Part shown: piece by piece, positions 45,155-54,282 of the stretch
How the letters are laid out: each line of letters starts with the position of its first letter
How positions within the stretch are numbered: position 1 is the stretch's first letter
Assembly (NCBI RefSeq): GCF_000517125.1
Contig: NZ_KI912156.1
Span: 498,290-562,289, forward strand
From: Arthrobacter sp. MA-N2
GTDB taxonomy: Bacteria > Actinomycetota > Actinomycetes > Actinomycetales > Micrococcaceae
DNA: 64,000 nucleotides
Direction: 5' to 3'
Notes under the pieces: model-generated
Seen by the model: only the letters and a program-made list of their open reading frames with translations
The model's database searches: none
Told to the model about the DNA's origin: nothing
Translations under genes and position numbers: made by a program

Positions 45155-45940
45155 GTGAGCCCAAACCTGCCCTTCTTCAGCCGCCCGGACGGGCAAACGG
45201 TGCCGCTTGCCTTCGCCCACCGCGGATTTTCGCCGGAAGGGCTCGAGAACTCGGCCTCGGCGTTCAGCGCCGCACTTGGGCTTGGCTTCACGCACGTTGA
45301 AACCGATGCCCGCACCACGGCCGACGGCGTGGTACTCCTCTTCCATGACGAGACCCTGGACCGCGTCACGGACAGCCAAGGCCAGATCTCCAAGCTCGCC
45401 GCCGCCGAGGTTGCCAAGGCGCACATCGGCGGCCGCGAAGGGATTTCGCTCCTGGCAGACACCCTGGCCGACTTCCCCTTGGCACGGCTGAACATCGACG
45501 TCAAGGATTGGCACACCGTCAAAGCCCTTGCCGAGGTCATTGAACGGCTCGATGCCCATGATCGCGTGTTGATCGCGAGTTTCTCCGACCGCCGGCGTCG
45601 AGCGGTCCTACGCCTGCTCCGCCGTCGAACGGCTTCTTCGGCGGGGATGGTCTGCAACGCTGCCTTCGCCTTGCTGGGACCGCTTCTTCCGGCACGTTGG
45701 TTGCGGAAGATCCTGCACGACGTCGACGCCCTCCAAGTGCCGGTCCGCTACGGACCCTTGACGGTAGTGACGCCCGGTTTCATACGGCGGGCGCACCGGC
45801 TTGGACTGCAGGTCCACGTCTGGACGGTCAACGAAGCCGCAGAAATGGCCAGGTTGTTGGATATGGGCGTGGACGGCTTGGTCACCGACCGTGCGGATCG
45901 CCTGAAGTCGGTGCTGCAGGGCCGGGGGCAGTGGTGGTGA
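45155..45940 (+). CDS. Glycerophosphodiester phosphodiesterase
   Basis: A 261-residue GDPD TIM-barrel enzyme. Catalytic and metal motifs are FAHRGFSPEGLENSASAF, HVETDARTTADG and FHDETLDRVTD; it ends with LQVHVWTVNEAAEMARLLD. It hydrolyses glycerophosphodiesters to glycerol-3-phosphate; no signal peptide. GTG 45155 is the likely start; the ATG two bases before is out of frame. Its last 59 bases overlap the end of the convergent ECF sigma gene. Confidence 0.9.
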   Translation: MSPNLPFFSRPDGQTVPLAFAHRGFSPEGLENSASAFSAALGLGFTHVETDARTTADGVVLLFHDETLDRVTDSQGQISKLAAAEVAKAHIGGREGISLLADTLADFPLARLNIDVKDWHTVKALAEVIERLDAHDRVLIASFSDRRRRAVLRLLRRRTASSAGMVCNAAFALLGPLLPARWLRKILHDVDALQVPVRYGPLTVVTPGFIRRAHRLGLQVHVWTVNEAAEMARLLDMGVDGLVTDRADRLKSVLQGRGQWW

Positions 45941-47183
45941 GCGCCCGGATGCGCGCTTCCAGGAAGTCCCGCTCCGCGCCGTTGTCGGTACGTTCCCGCG
46001 CGGCACGGTATGCGGCGACAGCTTCGTCGTTGCGGCCGAGGCGCCGGAGCAGCTCAGCCCGCACGGCGTGGAACAAGTAGTAATTGCCCAGTTCAAGGAG
46101 ATCGACGGCGGCAAGACCCGCAGCGGGTCCCTCCACCTCCGCGAGGACCACGGCTCGGTTCAAGGCGACCACCGGGGTCGGCTCCATGGCAATGAGTTGC
46201 CCATAGAGCGCCAGGATTTGTCGCCAATCGGTGCTCGCCGGGTGTGCGGCATCGCTGTGCACCGCGTTGATGGCAGCTTGGAGTTGGTACGGCCCCGGCT
46301 GATTCAGCTTCAAGCATTCCCGTACCAAGCGATGCCCTTCAGCAATCAGACCGGTATCCCAGAGGCTGCGGTCCTGGTCCGCAAGCCGCACCAGGCCGCC
46401 GTCGGGACTTGTCCGGGCGGCGCGGCGGGCATCAAGCAGAAGCATGAGGGCCAGGAGCCCTTTGGCTTCGGGCTCATCGGGCATCAGTTCCATGATGAGC
46501 CTGCCTAGACGTATGGCCTCGCGGCAGAGGTCTTCGCGAACCAACCCGGCGCCCGAGCTCGCCGCATAGCCCTCGTTGAAGACCAGGTAGATCACGGCCA
46601 GCACCGATTTCAGCCGTTCACGCAGTTCAGCCTCCGTTGGCACACGGTAGGGGATGTGGGCGTCGCGGATCTTGCCTTTGGCTCGTACCAGGCGCTGGGC
46701 CATGGTGGGCTCGGGCACCAGGAATGCGTGGGCAATTTCGCCGGTGGTGAGCCCGCCCAGGAGTTTGAGTGTCAAGGCGACCTGCGCGGCCCGGTTGAGG
46801 GCGGGGTGGCAACATGTGAAGATCAGCCGGAGTTGGTTGTCGTCCACTGAATCGACCTCGATTCCTTCGGCTTCGTCGCCGTGCAGCCAGCCGTGCAGCC
46901 CGCCCTGCAGCTCGCCGTCCAGCAGGGCGGCCTGGGCGATCTTTTCCCTCCCGGTAGCCTCTCGGCGTAACCGGTCGATCGCACGGTTGCGGGCCGTGGT
47001 GATGATCCAGCCGGCCGGACTAGGTGGGAGCCCGGCGGCTGGCCAACGGGCCACCGCCTCGGTGAAGGCATCCTGGACCGCGTCTTCGGCCGCGTCGATG
47101 CTGCCCAAAACACGGACCAGAATAGCCACGGAGCGTCCATACTCTTCGCGGAATATTTGTCCGATCTCCGAAATATGGATCAT
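45882..47183 (-). CDS. ECF42-type RNA polymerase sigma factor
   Basis: A 433-residue sigma factor. Region 2 includes DAAEDAVQDAFTEAVARWPA and GWIITTARNRAIDRLRR; region 4 includes LTLKLLGGLTTGEIAHAFL and AQRLVRAKGKIRDA. The remaining 250 or so residues are a helical SnoaL-free extension (YLVFNEGYAASSG, then TPVVALNRAVVLAEVEG), the mark of the ECF42 group, whose extension is needed for activity. A DGPF protein gene lies eight bases upstream, as expected for ECF42. No anti-sigma is present. The start at 47183 follows GGGAATAG. Confidence 0.9.
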   Translation of the reverse strand: MIHISEIGQIFREEYGRSVAILVRVLGSIDAAEDAVQDAFTEAVARWPAAGLPPSPAGWIITTARNRAIDRLRREATGREKIAQAALLDGELQGGLHGWLHGDEAEGIEVDSVDDNQLRLIFTCCHPALNRAAQVALTLKLLGGLTTGEIAHAFLVPEPTMAQRLVRAKGKIRDAHIPYRVPTEAELRERLKSVLAVIYLVFNEGYAASSGAGLVREDLCREAIRLGRLIMELMPDEPEAKGLLALMLLLDARRAARTSPDGGLVRLADQDRSLWDTGLIAEGHRLVRECLKLNQPGPYQLQAAINAVHSDAAHPASTDWRQILALYGQLIAMEPTPVVALNRAVVLAEVEGPAAGLAAVDLLELGNYYLFHAVRAELLRRLGRNDEAVAAYRAARERTDNGAERDFLEARIRALTTTAPGPAAPTSGDPHGR

Positions 47184-47190
47184 GGGGAAA

Positions 47191-47541
47191 CTATTCCCGA
47201 TATCCCGCGAACGGCCGGACCTCGATAGGCAAAGTGGTAGCTTGGGCGGCCTTGCGTCCCCACTCAAGTGCCACGTCCAGGTCCGGGGCTTCGATGATCC
47301 ACAGTCCACCCACATGCTCCTTGGCTTCCGCGAAGGGGCCATCCGTGATGAGCGCTTCACCGTCCTTCATCCGCACCACTGTGGAGGTGCTGGCGGGGTG
47401 CAGCCCACCCGTGAAAACCCAAGCGCCGGCGTCGCGCATTTCCTGGTTCAGGACGTCGAGATCGGCCATGATCTTGTTCAGGATCTCGGGTTCCGGAATG
47501 GGGCCGTCGGGCTGGTAAATGCTGAGCAGATAGCGTGACAT
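47191..47541 (-). CDS. YCII-related DGPF-domain protein
   Basis: A 116-residue protein beginning MSRYLLSIYQPDGP, with the name-giving motif LITDGPFAEAKEHVGG and ending IEVRPFAGYRE. DGPF proteins accompany ECF42 sigma factors and are among their targets; the biochemical role is unknown. AAGGAGG lies seven bases before ATG 47541, which fixes the start. It is co-transcribed with the sigma gene. Confidence 0.9.
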   Translation of the reverse strand: MSRYLLSIYQPDGPIPEPEILNKIMADLDVLNQEMRDAGAWVFTGGLHPASTSTVVRMKDGEALITDGPFAEAKEHVGGLWIIEAPDLDVALEWGRKAAQATTLPIEVRPFAGYRE

Positions 47542-47594
47542 GACTGTTCCTCCTTGGGGTGTGGCGCTGGCACCCTGCCCGCGTCTCACCCTCT

Positions 47595-47622
47595 ATACGA
47601 ACCGCGTGAGCTGTTTTCGACA
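47595..47622 (-). promoter_or_regulatory. Candidate ECF42-dependent promoter
   Basis: On the minus strand TGTCGA (47622-47617) is followed after 17 bases by CGTAT (47599-47595), 54 bases before the DGPF gene start. As I recall, ECF42 promoters have TGTCGA at -35 and a CGxC-like -10. This fits autoregulation of the DGPF-sigma operon. Confidence 0.55.
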
Positions 47623-47672
47623 TCCCTACCCACTGATCTGTGAAAAGCCTAGCCCGCTGGCAGGATGGAAGC

Positions 47673-48815
47673 ATGCGCATCCTGATAGCCCCGGACAAGT
47701 TCAAAGGTTCCCTCACCGCTGCCGAGGCTGCATCGGCCATGGCCGAGGGCGTATTGCGTGTCTATCCGGATGCCGTGGTGACCCAATTCCCCATTGCCGA
47801 CGGCGGAGAAGGAACATTGGACGCGGCCGTGGCGGCAGGCTACGAGGAGCGGATCACCGCCGTCGTGGGCCCCATTCTCAAACCTGTGGGTGCCGCATGG
47901 GCTATCCGGAAAAATTCCTTCGGCGGAGCGACCGCGGTGATCGAAACAGCGCAAGCGTCCGGACTGACGCACATGGAGCCGACTCCGGAGAACGCTTTGC
48001 GCGCCCACAGCTACGGTTGCGGCCAGCTCATCGCCGCAGCTCTCGACGCCGGAGCCAACGAGATTGTGCTCGGCGTGGGCGGTTCCGCCATGTCCGACGG
48101 CGGCAGCGGGGCCTTGCGCGCGCTCGGGCTCAAGCCCCTGGACGCGGCCGGGAACGTGGTTCCGCTCGGTGGAGGCCCGCTCGCCGACGTCGTGTCCCTC
48201 GACCTTTCCGCGCTGGATCCGCGCCTGACCGCGGTGAGGTTCCGGATCGCCGTCGACGTCCAGAATCCGCTCTTTGGCAGCGACGGCGCCGCGCATGTTT
48301 TCGGCCCGCAGAAGGGCGCGGATGAGGAGGCTGTGGAGTTGCTCGACGCCGGCCTGCGCAACTGGGCTTCCCTGCTCAGGGAAGCTGGCGGTCAGGACGT
48401 CAACGTGCCCGGTGCCGGCGCGGCTGGCGGATTCCCGGCGTCGTTCCTGGCCTTCACCCAGGCCACGCTGGAAGGCGGGTTCGCACTCGTAGCGGGACTC
48501 ACGGGACTTCCCGAGCAGCTTGGCAGCGCGGATTTGGTGATCACCGGCGAAGGTTCCATGGACTCGCAGTCGCTGACCGGCAAGGCACCCATCGCCTTGG
48601 CCGATTCAGCGCATCGGCATGGCATCCCTGTGATTGTGGTGGCAGGCAGGATCCTTGTGACGCCCGAAGAACTGGCCGGGCACGGGGTGGTTGCCGCGGG
48701 ACAGTTGCTCGATGTTGCGCAGCGCAAGAACGGAGTGCCCGACGCCGACGACGCCATAGCGAACGCCGCCAAGTACCTGGCGTGGGCCACGAGCCAGGTA
48801 CTTGAAGGGGTCTAG
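47673..48815 (+). CDS. glxK: Glycerate kinase
   Basis: A 380-residue class II-type glycerate kinase (GarK/GlxK family). Family blocks are MRILIAPDKFKGSLTAAEAA, FPIADGGEGTLDA, GVGGSAMSDGGSGALRALG and LVITGEGSMDSQSLTGKAP. It phosphorylates glycerate in glyoxylate or serine-linked metabolism. It reads divergently from the ECF42 pair; GCAGGATGGAAGC precedes ATG 47673. Confidence 0.92.
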   Translation: MRILIAPDKFKGSLTAAEAASAMAEGVLRVYPDAVVTQFPIADGGEGTLDAAVAAGYEERITAVVGPILKPVGAAWAIRKNSFGGATAVIETAQASGLTHMEPTPENALRAHSYGCGQLIAAALDAGANEIVLGVGGSAMSDGGSGALRALGLKPLDAAGNVVPLGGGPLADVVSLDLSALDPRLTAVRFRIAVDVQNPLFGSDGAAHVFGPQKGADEEAVELLDAGLRNWASLLREAGGQDVNVPGAGAAGGFPASFLAFTQATLEGGFALVAGLTGLPEQLGSADLVITGEGSMDSQSLTGKAPIALADSAHRHGIPVIVVAGRILVTPEELAGHGVVAAGQLLDVAQRKNGVPDADDAIANAAKYLAWATSQVLEGV

Positions 48816-48858
48816 CCTCCGTCCACCAAGGGACATGCCCTCCGGTTGCCACGAGGAA

Positions 48859-48881
48859 TGGACATAGTGCCAATATGTCCA
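48859..48881. promoter_or_regulatory. Inverted repeat, possible operator
   Basis: TGGACATA (48859-48866) and TATGTCCA (48874-48881) are perfect complements seven bases apart, in the 250-base gap between glxK and the YqeY gene. It could be an operator for the YqeY gene; no adjacent regulator is known. Confidence 0.35.
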
Positions 48882-49066
48882 ATCCTGAGTGCCAAGAGGG
48901 GGCATGCTCAACGGGGCTACGCGTCGTCGCAGGGCAGATAATGAAGGTACAAGTATGGCTCGAACTTCTGCCATGCGCCTACGATGCGACGACCCAGCCG
49001 GGACGCCGTCACCGCCTGCCGAGCTGGCAGCCGGCCAGCACGGCAATTCGAATCGAGGAGCACACC

Positions 49067-49531
49067 ATGACCACCTTGAAAGAGCGGCTGCACGCAGACG
49101 TCGTCAGCCATATGAAGGACGGTAACCGCATCGCGTTGAACGCTACGCGCAACGTCCTCAGCGAGATTGACACCCGTGAGAAGGCCGGGGAGACGCCCAT
49201 CCATCTGGACGACGCCCAGATCACGGCGATGTTGCAGCAGGAGGCTTCCCAGTACCACGAGGTCGCTCGCCTTTACGAGGAGGCCGGAGAGTCCGAGCGT
49301 GCCGCCACGGAGATCGCGGATGCCGAGGTACTCGAGGCCTACCTGCCAGAACCGCTAACCCTCGAAGAAGTCGAGTCCATTGTTGACGAGGTCATCGCCT
49401 CCCTGAAGGCCGACGGCGTGGAGTTGACCCTTCTGCACATGGGATATGTCATGAAACCGGTCAACGAAAAGGTCGCTGGCCGCTTCGACGGCAAGGCGGT
49501 CAGTGAGATTGTCCGCAAGCGCCTGTCATAG
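49067..49531 (+). CDS. GatB/YqeY domain-containing protein
   Basis: A 154-residue all-helical protein of the YqeY family (MTTLKERLHADVVSHMKDGN, then YLPEPLTLEEVESIVDEVI, ending VSEIVRKRLS). The domain resembles the GatB tail that contacts tRNA, but the stand-alone role is unknown. AGGAG precedes ATG 49067; the upstream in-frame region is non-coding. Confidence 0.9.
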   Translation: MTTLKERLHADVVSHMKDGNRIALNATRNVLSEIDTREKAGETPIHLDDAQITAMLQQEASQYHEVARLYEEAGESERAATEIADAEVLEAYLPEPLTLEEVESIVDEVIASLKADGVELTLLHMGYVMKPVNEKVAGRFDGKAVSEIVRKRLS

Positions 49532-49537
49532 CCAATA

Positions 49538-49574
49538 GTGTTCGGCGGGGAGGGCAACCCTCCCCGCCGAACAC
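49538..49574. terminator. Strong terminator hairpin
   Basis: A perfect 17-bp stem (49538-49554 with 49558-49574) with a CAA loop sits between the convergent YqeY and permease genes. It lacks a T-run but is very stable. Confidence 0.8.
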
Positions 49575-49597
49575 ATGAATTGCTCTGGGACGGGCCC

Positions 49598-50950
49598 TTA
49601 TGGCTTCTTCCCGCTCCTCTTAGCCGCGGAATTCATCGTCGATTTCACAGCCGGCGGCAGCCCCGTGGTCTCGGTCTCCGGCTCGGCGACGGTCCCGCGC
49701 CAACGGGCCAGGCCCTTCATGCCGTGGTAGACCGCCAAGGCAGCGGCCGAGCCCAACGCGATGCCCGTGAATTTCAATTCGCCGATGGTCCATGTGTAGT
49801 CGGCGATCCCGATAATCAAAGAGACGGCGGCCGTGGTCAGGTTGATGGGGTTGGAGAAGTTGACCTTGTTCTGTACCCAGATCTTCACGCCCAGGGCGCC
49901 GATCATCCCGTAGAGCATGGTCGCGGCACCGCCCAGCACCCCGGCGGGCACCGTGGCAATCAGTTCGCCGAACTTGGGCGAGAAGCTCAGCAGGATGGCG
50001 AAGACCCCGGCAACCCAGTAAGCCGCAGTCGAGTAGACCTTCGTGGCTGCCATGACGCCGATATTCTCGGCATACGTTGTGGTACCGGAGCCGCCGCCGA
50101 ACCCGGCGAGGACCGTTGCAACGCCGTCGGCCATCAAAGCACGCCCGGAGACGTCGTCGAGGTTGCGTCCCGTCATCGCGGCGACGGACTTCACATGCCC
50201 TACGTTCTCAGCCACAAGCACCAAGACAACCGGCACGAACAAGCCCACGACGCCGAGGTGGAATTCGGGCGTCTGGAAATGCGGCAGTCCGATCCACGAG
50301 GCCGCGTCCATCTTGGAGTAGTCCACTTCGCCGCGCGCCATGGCGGTGAAGTAGCCCACCACTACACCCGCCAGGATGCTCAGGCGGCCCAGAATGCCGC
50401 GGAACAGGACGCTCACCAAGATGATCGTCACGAGCGTGACGAGAGCGGTGACCGGGGCTTTGTCGAAGTTCGCTTTCGCGGCGGGCGCCAAGTTCAGCCC
50501 GATCAGGGCGACAATTGCTCCCGTGACGATAGGCGGCATGGTCCGGTTGATCCACTCAGCGCCGAACTTTTGCACCACTGCGCCGACAAGCGCCAGTACG
50601 ACGCCGGCAAGCACCACTCCGCCGAGCGCACCGGGAACGCCGAACTGCTGTTGGGACGCCAGGATGGGGGCGATGAAAGCAAAGCTCGAGCCAAGGTAGC
50701 TGGGTACGCGGCCCTTCGTGATGACCAGGAACAAGAGGGTGCCGATGCCGGAGAAGAGCAGCGTGGTGGCCGGCGGCATGCCCGTGATGATGGGCACAAG
50801 GAAGGTAGCGCCGAACATCGCGACGACGTGCTGCATGCCAACGCCGATGGTCAGCGGCCATGCGAGCCGCTCCTCGGGTGCCACCACGTGTCCCGGCCGG
50901 ATTGTTTTGCCGTTTCCGTGCAGCTTCCATTTGGTTCCGAGCATGCTCAT
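49598..50950 (-). CDS. Uracil/xanthine NCS2-family permease
   Basis: A 450-residue transporter with about 12-14 helices. NCS2 landmarks are MQHVVAMFGATFLVP, LVAENVGHVKSVAAMTGR and the substrate-site GFGGGSGTTTYAENIGVMAA. Uracil is the likely substrate given the UraA-type sequence and the divergent rutE; proton symport is expected. Starts at 50950 or 50944 are possible; the N-terminus is SMLGTKWKLHGNGKTIRPGH. The C-terminal 30 residues are polar and basic. Confidence 0.88.
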   Translation of the reverse strand: MSMLGTKWKLHGNGKTIRPGHVVAPEERLAWPLTIGVGMQHVVAMFGATFLVPIITGMPPATTLLFSGIGTLLFLVITKGRVPSYLGSSFAFIAPILASQQQFGVPGALGGVVLAGVVLALVGAVVQKFGAEWINRTMPPIVTGAIVALIGLNLAPAAKANFDKAPVTALVTLVTIILVSVLFRGILGRLSILAGVVVGYFTAMARGEVDYSKMDAASWIGLPHFQTPEFHLGVVGLFVPVVLVLVAENVGHVKSVAAMTGRNLDDVSGRALMADGVATVLAGFGGGSGTTTYAENIGVMAATKVYSTAAYWVAGVFAILLSFSPKFGELIATVPAGVLGGAATMLYGMIGALGVKIWVQNKVNFSNPINLTTAAVSLIIGIADYTWTIGELKFTGIALGSAAALAVYHGMKGLARWRGTVAEPETETTGLPPAVKSTMNSAAKRSGKKP

Positions 50951-51138
50951 CGACGGGAGCCTTCCCTGAAAGTTGTGATTGTCCGGGTGCAACCTTACCG
51001 CCCGAATGGCTCGCCCCTGCCGCTGTGTGGAACGTCACGTGGCTTTGCGGGAAGAGGATGCCCGAGGCTGAAGTTGAAACCATGGAAAGCATAAGCGCCC
51101 GGCCGTCCACGGCTGCGGGCACAGCGAAAGGTATGCGA

Positions 51139-51744
51139 ATGACGATCGCCCACGAAGAAGCAGTGATTGACGCCGCAGCAGTCGACGCCATTTTTGCCGA
51201 AGCCCGCACTGCCAATTCCTTTGCCGGTGAAGTCTCCGAGGAGCAGGCCCAGGCCATCTACGAGCTGACCAAGTTCGGCCCCACGGCGTTCAACTCCCAG
51301 CCGCTGCGCGTCACCTACGTCCGTTCGGAGGAGGCCCGCGCGAAGCTCGTCGAGACCCTTTCTCCGGGCAACAAGGCAAAGACCGCTTCCGCCCCGCTGG
51401 TCGCAGTCCTTTCTTACGACACCGCCTGGCACGAGCAGTGGGACAAGTTCCTCCCGGTCTACGCGGCCCCCAAGGCTATGTACGACGTCAACCCCGAGCT
51501 CGCCGCAGCCACAGGCAACAATAACGCCCACTTGCAGGCTGGCTACTTCATCCTCGCCGTCCGTTCCCTCGGCCTTGCCGCTGGCCCCATGACGGGTGCC
51601 GACTTCGCAGCGATCGACGCCGAGTTCTTCCCGGCCGGGGATCAGAAGAGCTTCCTCGTGGTTAATATCGGCCAGCCGGGCCCGGACGCATTCGGCGAAG
51701 CCAAGCCGAAGTTCGCGTACGAGGACGTCGTCCGCACCGTCTAA
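51139..51744 (+). CDS. rutE: Malonic semialdehyde reductase, RutE/HadB-type nitroreductase
   Basis: A 201-residue flavin nitroreductase-fold protein. LFxEART-like FAEARTANSFAGEV, YELTKFGPTAFNSQPLRVTY and GLAAGPMTGAD match RutE, which reduces malonic semialdehyde to 3-hydroxypropionate at the end of the Rut uracil pathway. It is divergent from the probable uracil permease, but no rutA-D or rutF is present here. ATG 51139 follows GAAAGG; ATG 51133 is an alternative. Confidence 0.82.
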   Translation: MTIAHEEAVIDAAAVDAIFAEARTANSFAGEVSEEQAQAIYELTKFGPTAFNSQPLRVTYVRSEEARAKLVETLSPGNKAKTASAPLVAVLSYDTAWHEQWDKFLPVYAAPKAMYDVNPELAAATGNNNAHLQAGYFILAVRSLGLAAGPMTGADFAAIDAEFFPAGDQKSFLVVNIGQPGPDAFGEAKPKFAYEDVVRTV

Positions 51745-51790
51745 CGGCACCGCCCCATGTGACGCACGCTCATTTTTGTTGCCTTTTCTG

Positions 51791-51830
51791 CCTACGCTCC
51801 TTCACGACTTGTGATGGAGCGTAGGTGTTT
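51791..51830 (+). terminator. Terminator after rutE
   Basis: CCTACGCTCC (51791-51800) and GGAGCGTAGG (51816-51825) form a 10-bp stem extended by TCAC/GTGA around a short loop, followed by TGTTT. Confidence 0.75.
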
Positions 51831-51893
51831 AAGGCCGGATATGTGAGCGAGGGTCGGCCCCGGGACGAGGAGCTTCGGTGGCAAAATTTCCTT

Positions 51894-52406
51894 ATGCGGA
51901 ACCTGATTTTGGTGGCGTTCGTCGAATCGGTGGCTGACGGGCTGATCTTCCCCCGCAGCGACTGGCCGCTGCACATCACTCTGTTGAGGTTCGACGTCGA
52001 GCCCTCCGACGATGACGACGTCGCCGCTCGCCTCAGCGAGCTTGTCACAGCACCCGCGATGGGCGCCTTGGGCGCGGACCTTACCGTCGGGCCCGACGCC
52101 GGATTCGGTCACCAAGGTTCCATCGCGGTCAGCCTCGTGGAACACCATCCCATTTTGCAGGGCCTGCACGAAGAACTGTTCGAGGCTGTGGCAAGCATCG
52201 GAGGGCGCCCGGCAACCCCGCAATACGTCATGGAACACTACCGTCCGCACATTTCGCACCACGACGGCAAGCGGCCCAAGCCGGGTGACGCCGTCGTGCT
52301 TAATCAGATTGCGCTGGTGGACATGGCGCCGGAAGGCAACCACACCATCCGTCGAATCCTGAAGTTGTGGCGCCTCCCGGCGGAGCCAAACGCCCCCGAG
52401 GGCTAG
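51894..52406 (+). CDS. 2'-5' RNA ligase-like 2H phosphoesterase
   Basis: A protein of about 170 residues with the two family motifs HITLLRF and HISHH, spaced as in LigT/2H phosphoesterases. These act on cyclic phosphodiesters or 2'-5' linkages in RNA; the exact substrate is unknown. The start is uncertain: ATG 51894 gives MRNLILVAFVESVADG, without a clear ribosome site. Its stop and the convergent pgm stop share the palindrome CTAG (52403-52406). Confidence 0.75.
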   Translation: MRNLILVAFVESVADGLIFPRSDWPLHITLLRFDVEPSDDDDVAARLSELVTAPAMGALGADLTVGPDAGFGHQGSIAVSLVEHHPILQGLHEELFEAVASIGGRPATPQYVMEHYRPHISHHDGKRPKPGDAVVLNQIALVDMAPEGNHTIRRILKLWRLPAEPNAPEG

Positions 52407-54079
52407 GAGATCACGCTGTCCACGAGTGCCTTGGCCTCTTCTTGGACCTGTTTGAGGTGGTCGGCGCCTTTGAAGGACTCGGCGTAGATCTTGTAGACGT
52501 CCTCGGTCCCGGACGGGCGGGCCGCGAACCAGGCGTTCTCCGTCACCACCTTGAGGCCGCCAATTGGGGCGCCGTTTCCGGGAGCCTCGGTCAGCTTGGC
52601 CGTGATTTCTTCTCCTGCCAGCATGGTTGCGGTGACATCCGCAGCGGAGAGTTTGCCGAGCTTGGCTTTCTGCTCACGCGTGGCCGCGGCGTCGATCCGG
52701 GCGTACACGGGTGCGCCGAACTGATCGGTGAGGCCCTTGTAGAGCTGCGACGGTGACTTGCCAGTGACCGCTGTGATCTCGGAGGCCAGCAGGGCCAACA
52801 GGATGCCGTCCTTGTCGGTGGTCCAGACGCTGCCGTCGCGCTTGTTGAAGGACGCGCCGGCCGATTCCTCGCCGCCGAAGGCGCCCTCGCCGGAGAGCAG
52901 CCCCGGGACAAACCACTTGAAGCCCACGGGAACCTCCACGAGCTTGCGCCCCAGACCCGCAGCTACGCGGTCAATGATGGAGGAAGAGACGAGGGTCTTG
53001 CCGACAACGGAGTTCGGATTCCAGCCCGTGCGGTTGCGGTACAGATAGTCGATCGCGACGGCGAGGTAATGGTTCGGGTTCATCAACCCGCCTTGCCCAT
53101 CAACAAAGGGTGTCACGATGCCGTGGCGGTCCGCGTCGGCGTCGTTTCCGGTGGCGATATCGAAGGCGCCCGTGCCGCCCGAAGCACTGTCGGACATACG
53201 TTTGATGAGTGAGGCCATGGCTGACGGCGAGGAGCAGTCCATGCGGATCTTCTCGTCCCAGTCGAGGGTCATGAATGCCCACTGCGGGTCGACGGTGGGG
53301 TTGACCACGGTCAGGTTGAGCTGGTGACGCTCGCCGATTTCACCCCAGTAGTCCACGGAAGCGCCGCCCATGGGGTCTGCGCCGATGCGGACGCCGGCAG
53401 TGCGGATCGCATCGAGGTCCAAGACGGAGGGGAGGTCGTCCACGTAGCTGCTCAAGAAATCGAACTTCCCGGTGGCATCTGCCTTGAGGGCGTCGTTCAG
53501 CGGAATACGCTTGACGCCGCGCAGCCCGTTTTCCAGGAGTTCGTTGGCACGGTTGGCGATCCAGCCGGTGGCGTCCGTGTCGGCTGGGCCGCCGTGCGGA
53601 GGGTTGTACTTGAAGCCGCCGTCGGCCGGAGGGTTGTGGCTCGGGGTGACTACGATGCCGTCCGCCTGAGGCTGCCCCGCGCCGGCCTCGTTGTTGTACT
53701 TGAGGATTGCGTGGCTCAGCGCAGGGGTGGGCGTATAGCCGTGGCGCGCGTCGATGAGTACATTCACCCCGTTGGCCGCAAGCACTTCAAGGGCAGAATT
53801 TTGTGCAGGTTCGCTCAGCCCGTGAGTGTCCTTCGCGAGGAAGAGTGGGCCGGTGATGCCCTGCGCGGCACGGTATTCCACGATCGCCTGGGTGATAGCG
53901 AGGATATGCCCTTCGTTGAACGAGGCCTTCAGGCTCGACCCCCGATGTCCGGAGGTTCCGAAGGCAACGCGCTGGGCGGGATCGCTTAGATCCGGCGTCA
54001 CGTCGTAGTACGCGTCAAGAAGAGCGGTGATGTCTACAAGGTCCTGGGGAAGGGCAACTGTGCCCGCACGGCTAGCCAT
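52403..54079 (-). CDS. pgm: Phosphoglucomutase (alpha-D-glucose)
   Basis: A 558-residue alpha-phosphohexomutase converting glucose-1- and glucose-6-phosphate. Domain signatures in order: FGTSGHRGSSL near the N-terminus, the phosphoserine loop VTPSHNPPADGGFK, the metal loop GNDADADRHG, the sugar loop GEGAFGGEESAGASF and the phosphate loop ARPSGTEDVYK. Length is normal for bacterial Pgm. ATG 54079 is the family start (MASRAGTVALPQDLV); the 120 residues upstream in frame are shadow. Confidence 0.95.
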   Translation of the reverse strand: MASRAGTVALPQDLVDITALLDAYYDVTPDLSDPAQRVAFGTSGHRGSSLKASFNEGHILAITQAIVEYRAAQGITGPLFLAKDTHGLSEPAQNSALEVLAANGVNVLIDARHGYTPTPALSHAILKYNNEAGAGQPQADGIVVTPSHNPPADGGFKYNPPHGGPADTDATGWIANRANELLENGLRGVKRIPLNDALKADATGKFDFLSSYVDDLPSVLDLDAIRTAGVRIGADPMGGASVDYWGEIGERHQLNLTVVNPTVDPQWAFMTLDWDEKIRMDCSSPSAMASLIKRMSDSASGGTGAFDIATGNDADADRHGIVTPFVDGQGGLMNPNHYLAVAIDYLYRNRTGWNPNSVVGKTLVSSSIIDRVAAGLGRKLVEVPVGFKWFVPGLLSGEGAFGGEESAGASFNKRDGSVWTTDKDGILLALLASEITAVTGKSPSQLYKGLTDQFGAPVYARIDAAATREQKAKLGKLSAADVTATMLAGEEITAKLTEAPGNGAPIGGLKVVTENAWFAARPSGTEDVYKIYAESFKGADHLKQVQEEAKALVDSVIS

Positions 54080-54282
54080 TGACCCAGCATGCCAGACGGT
54101 TCTGTGCGCTTGAAGAGAAAACCGACTATTGGGGTGCCTATGACTCCTTATTTCCGCTTCACTTTGAAGATTCACTGCACGTTTACCGGAATGCGGCACG
54201 CGCTGGGGAAGCCGGGCCCATAAGCTTCTGTGCGCCTTGGCTCGGCGGTAGGCTTGGCACAAAGACTCACAGGGGGATTTCC

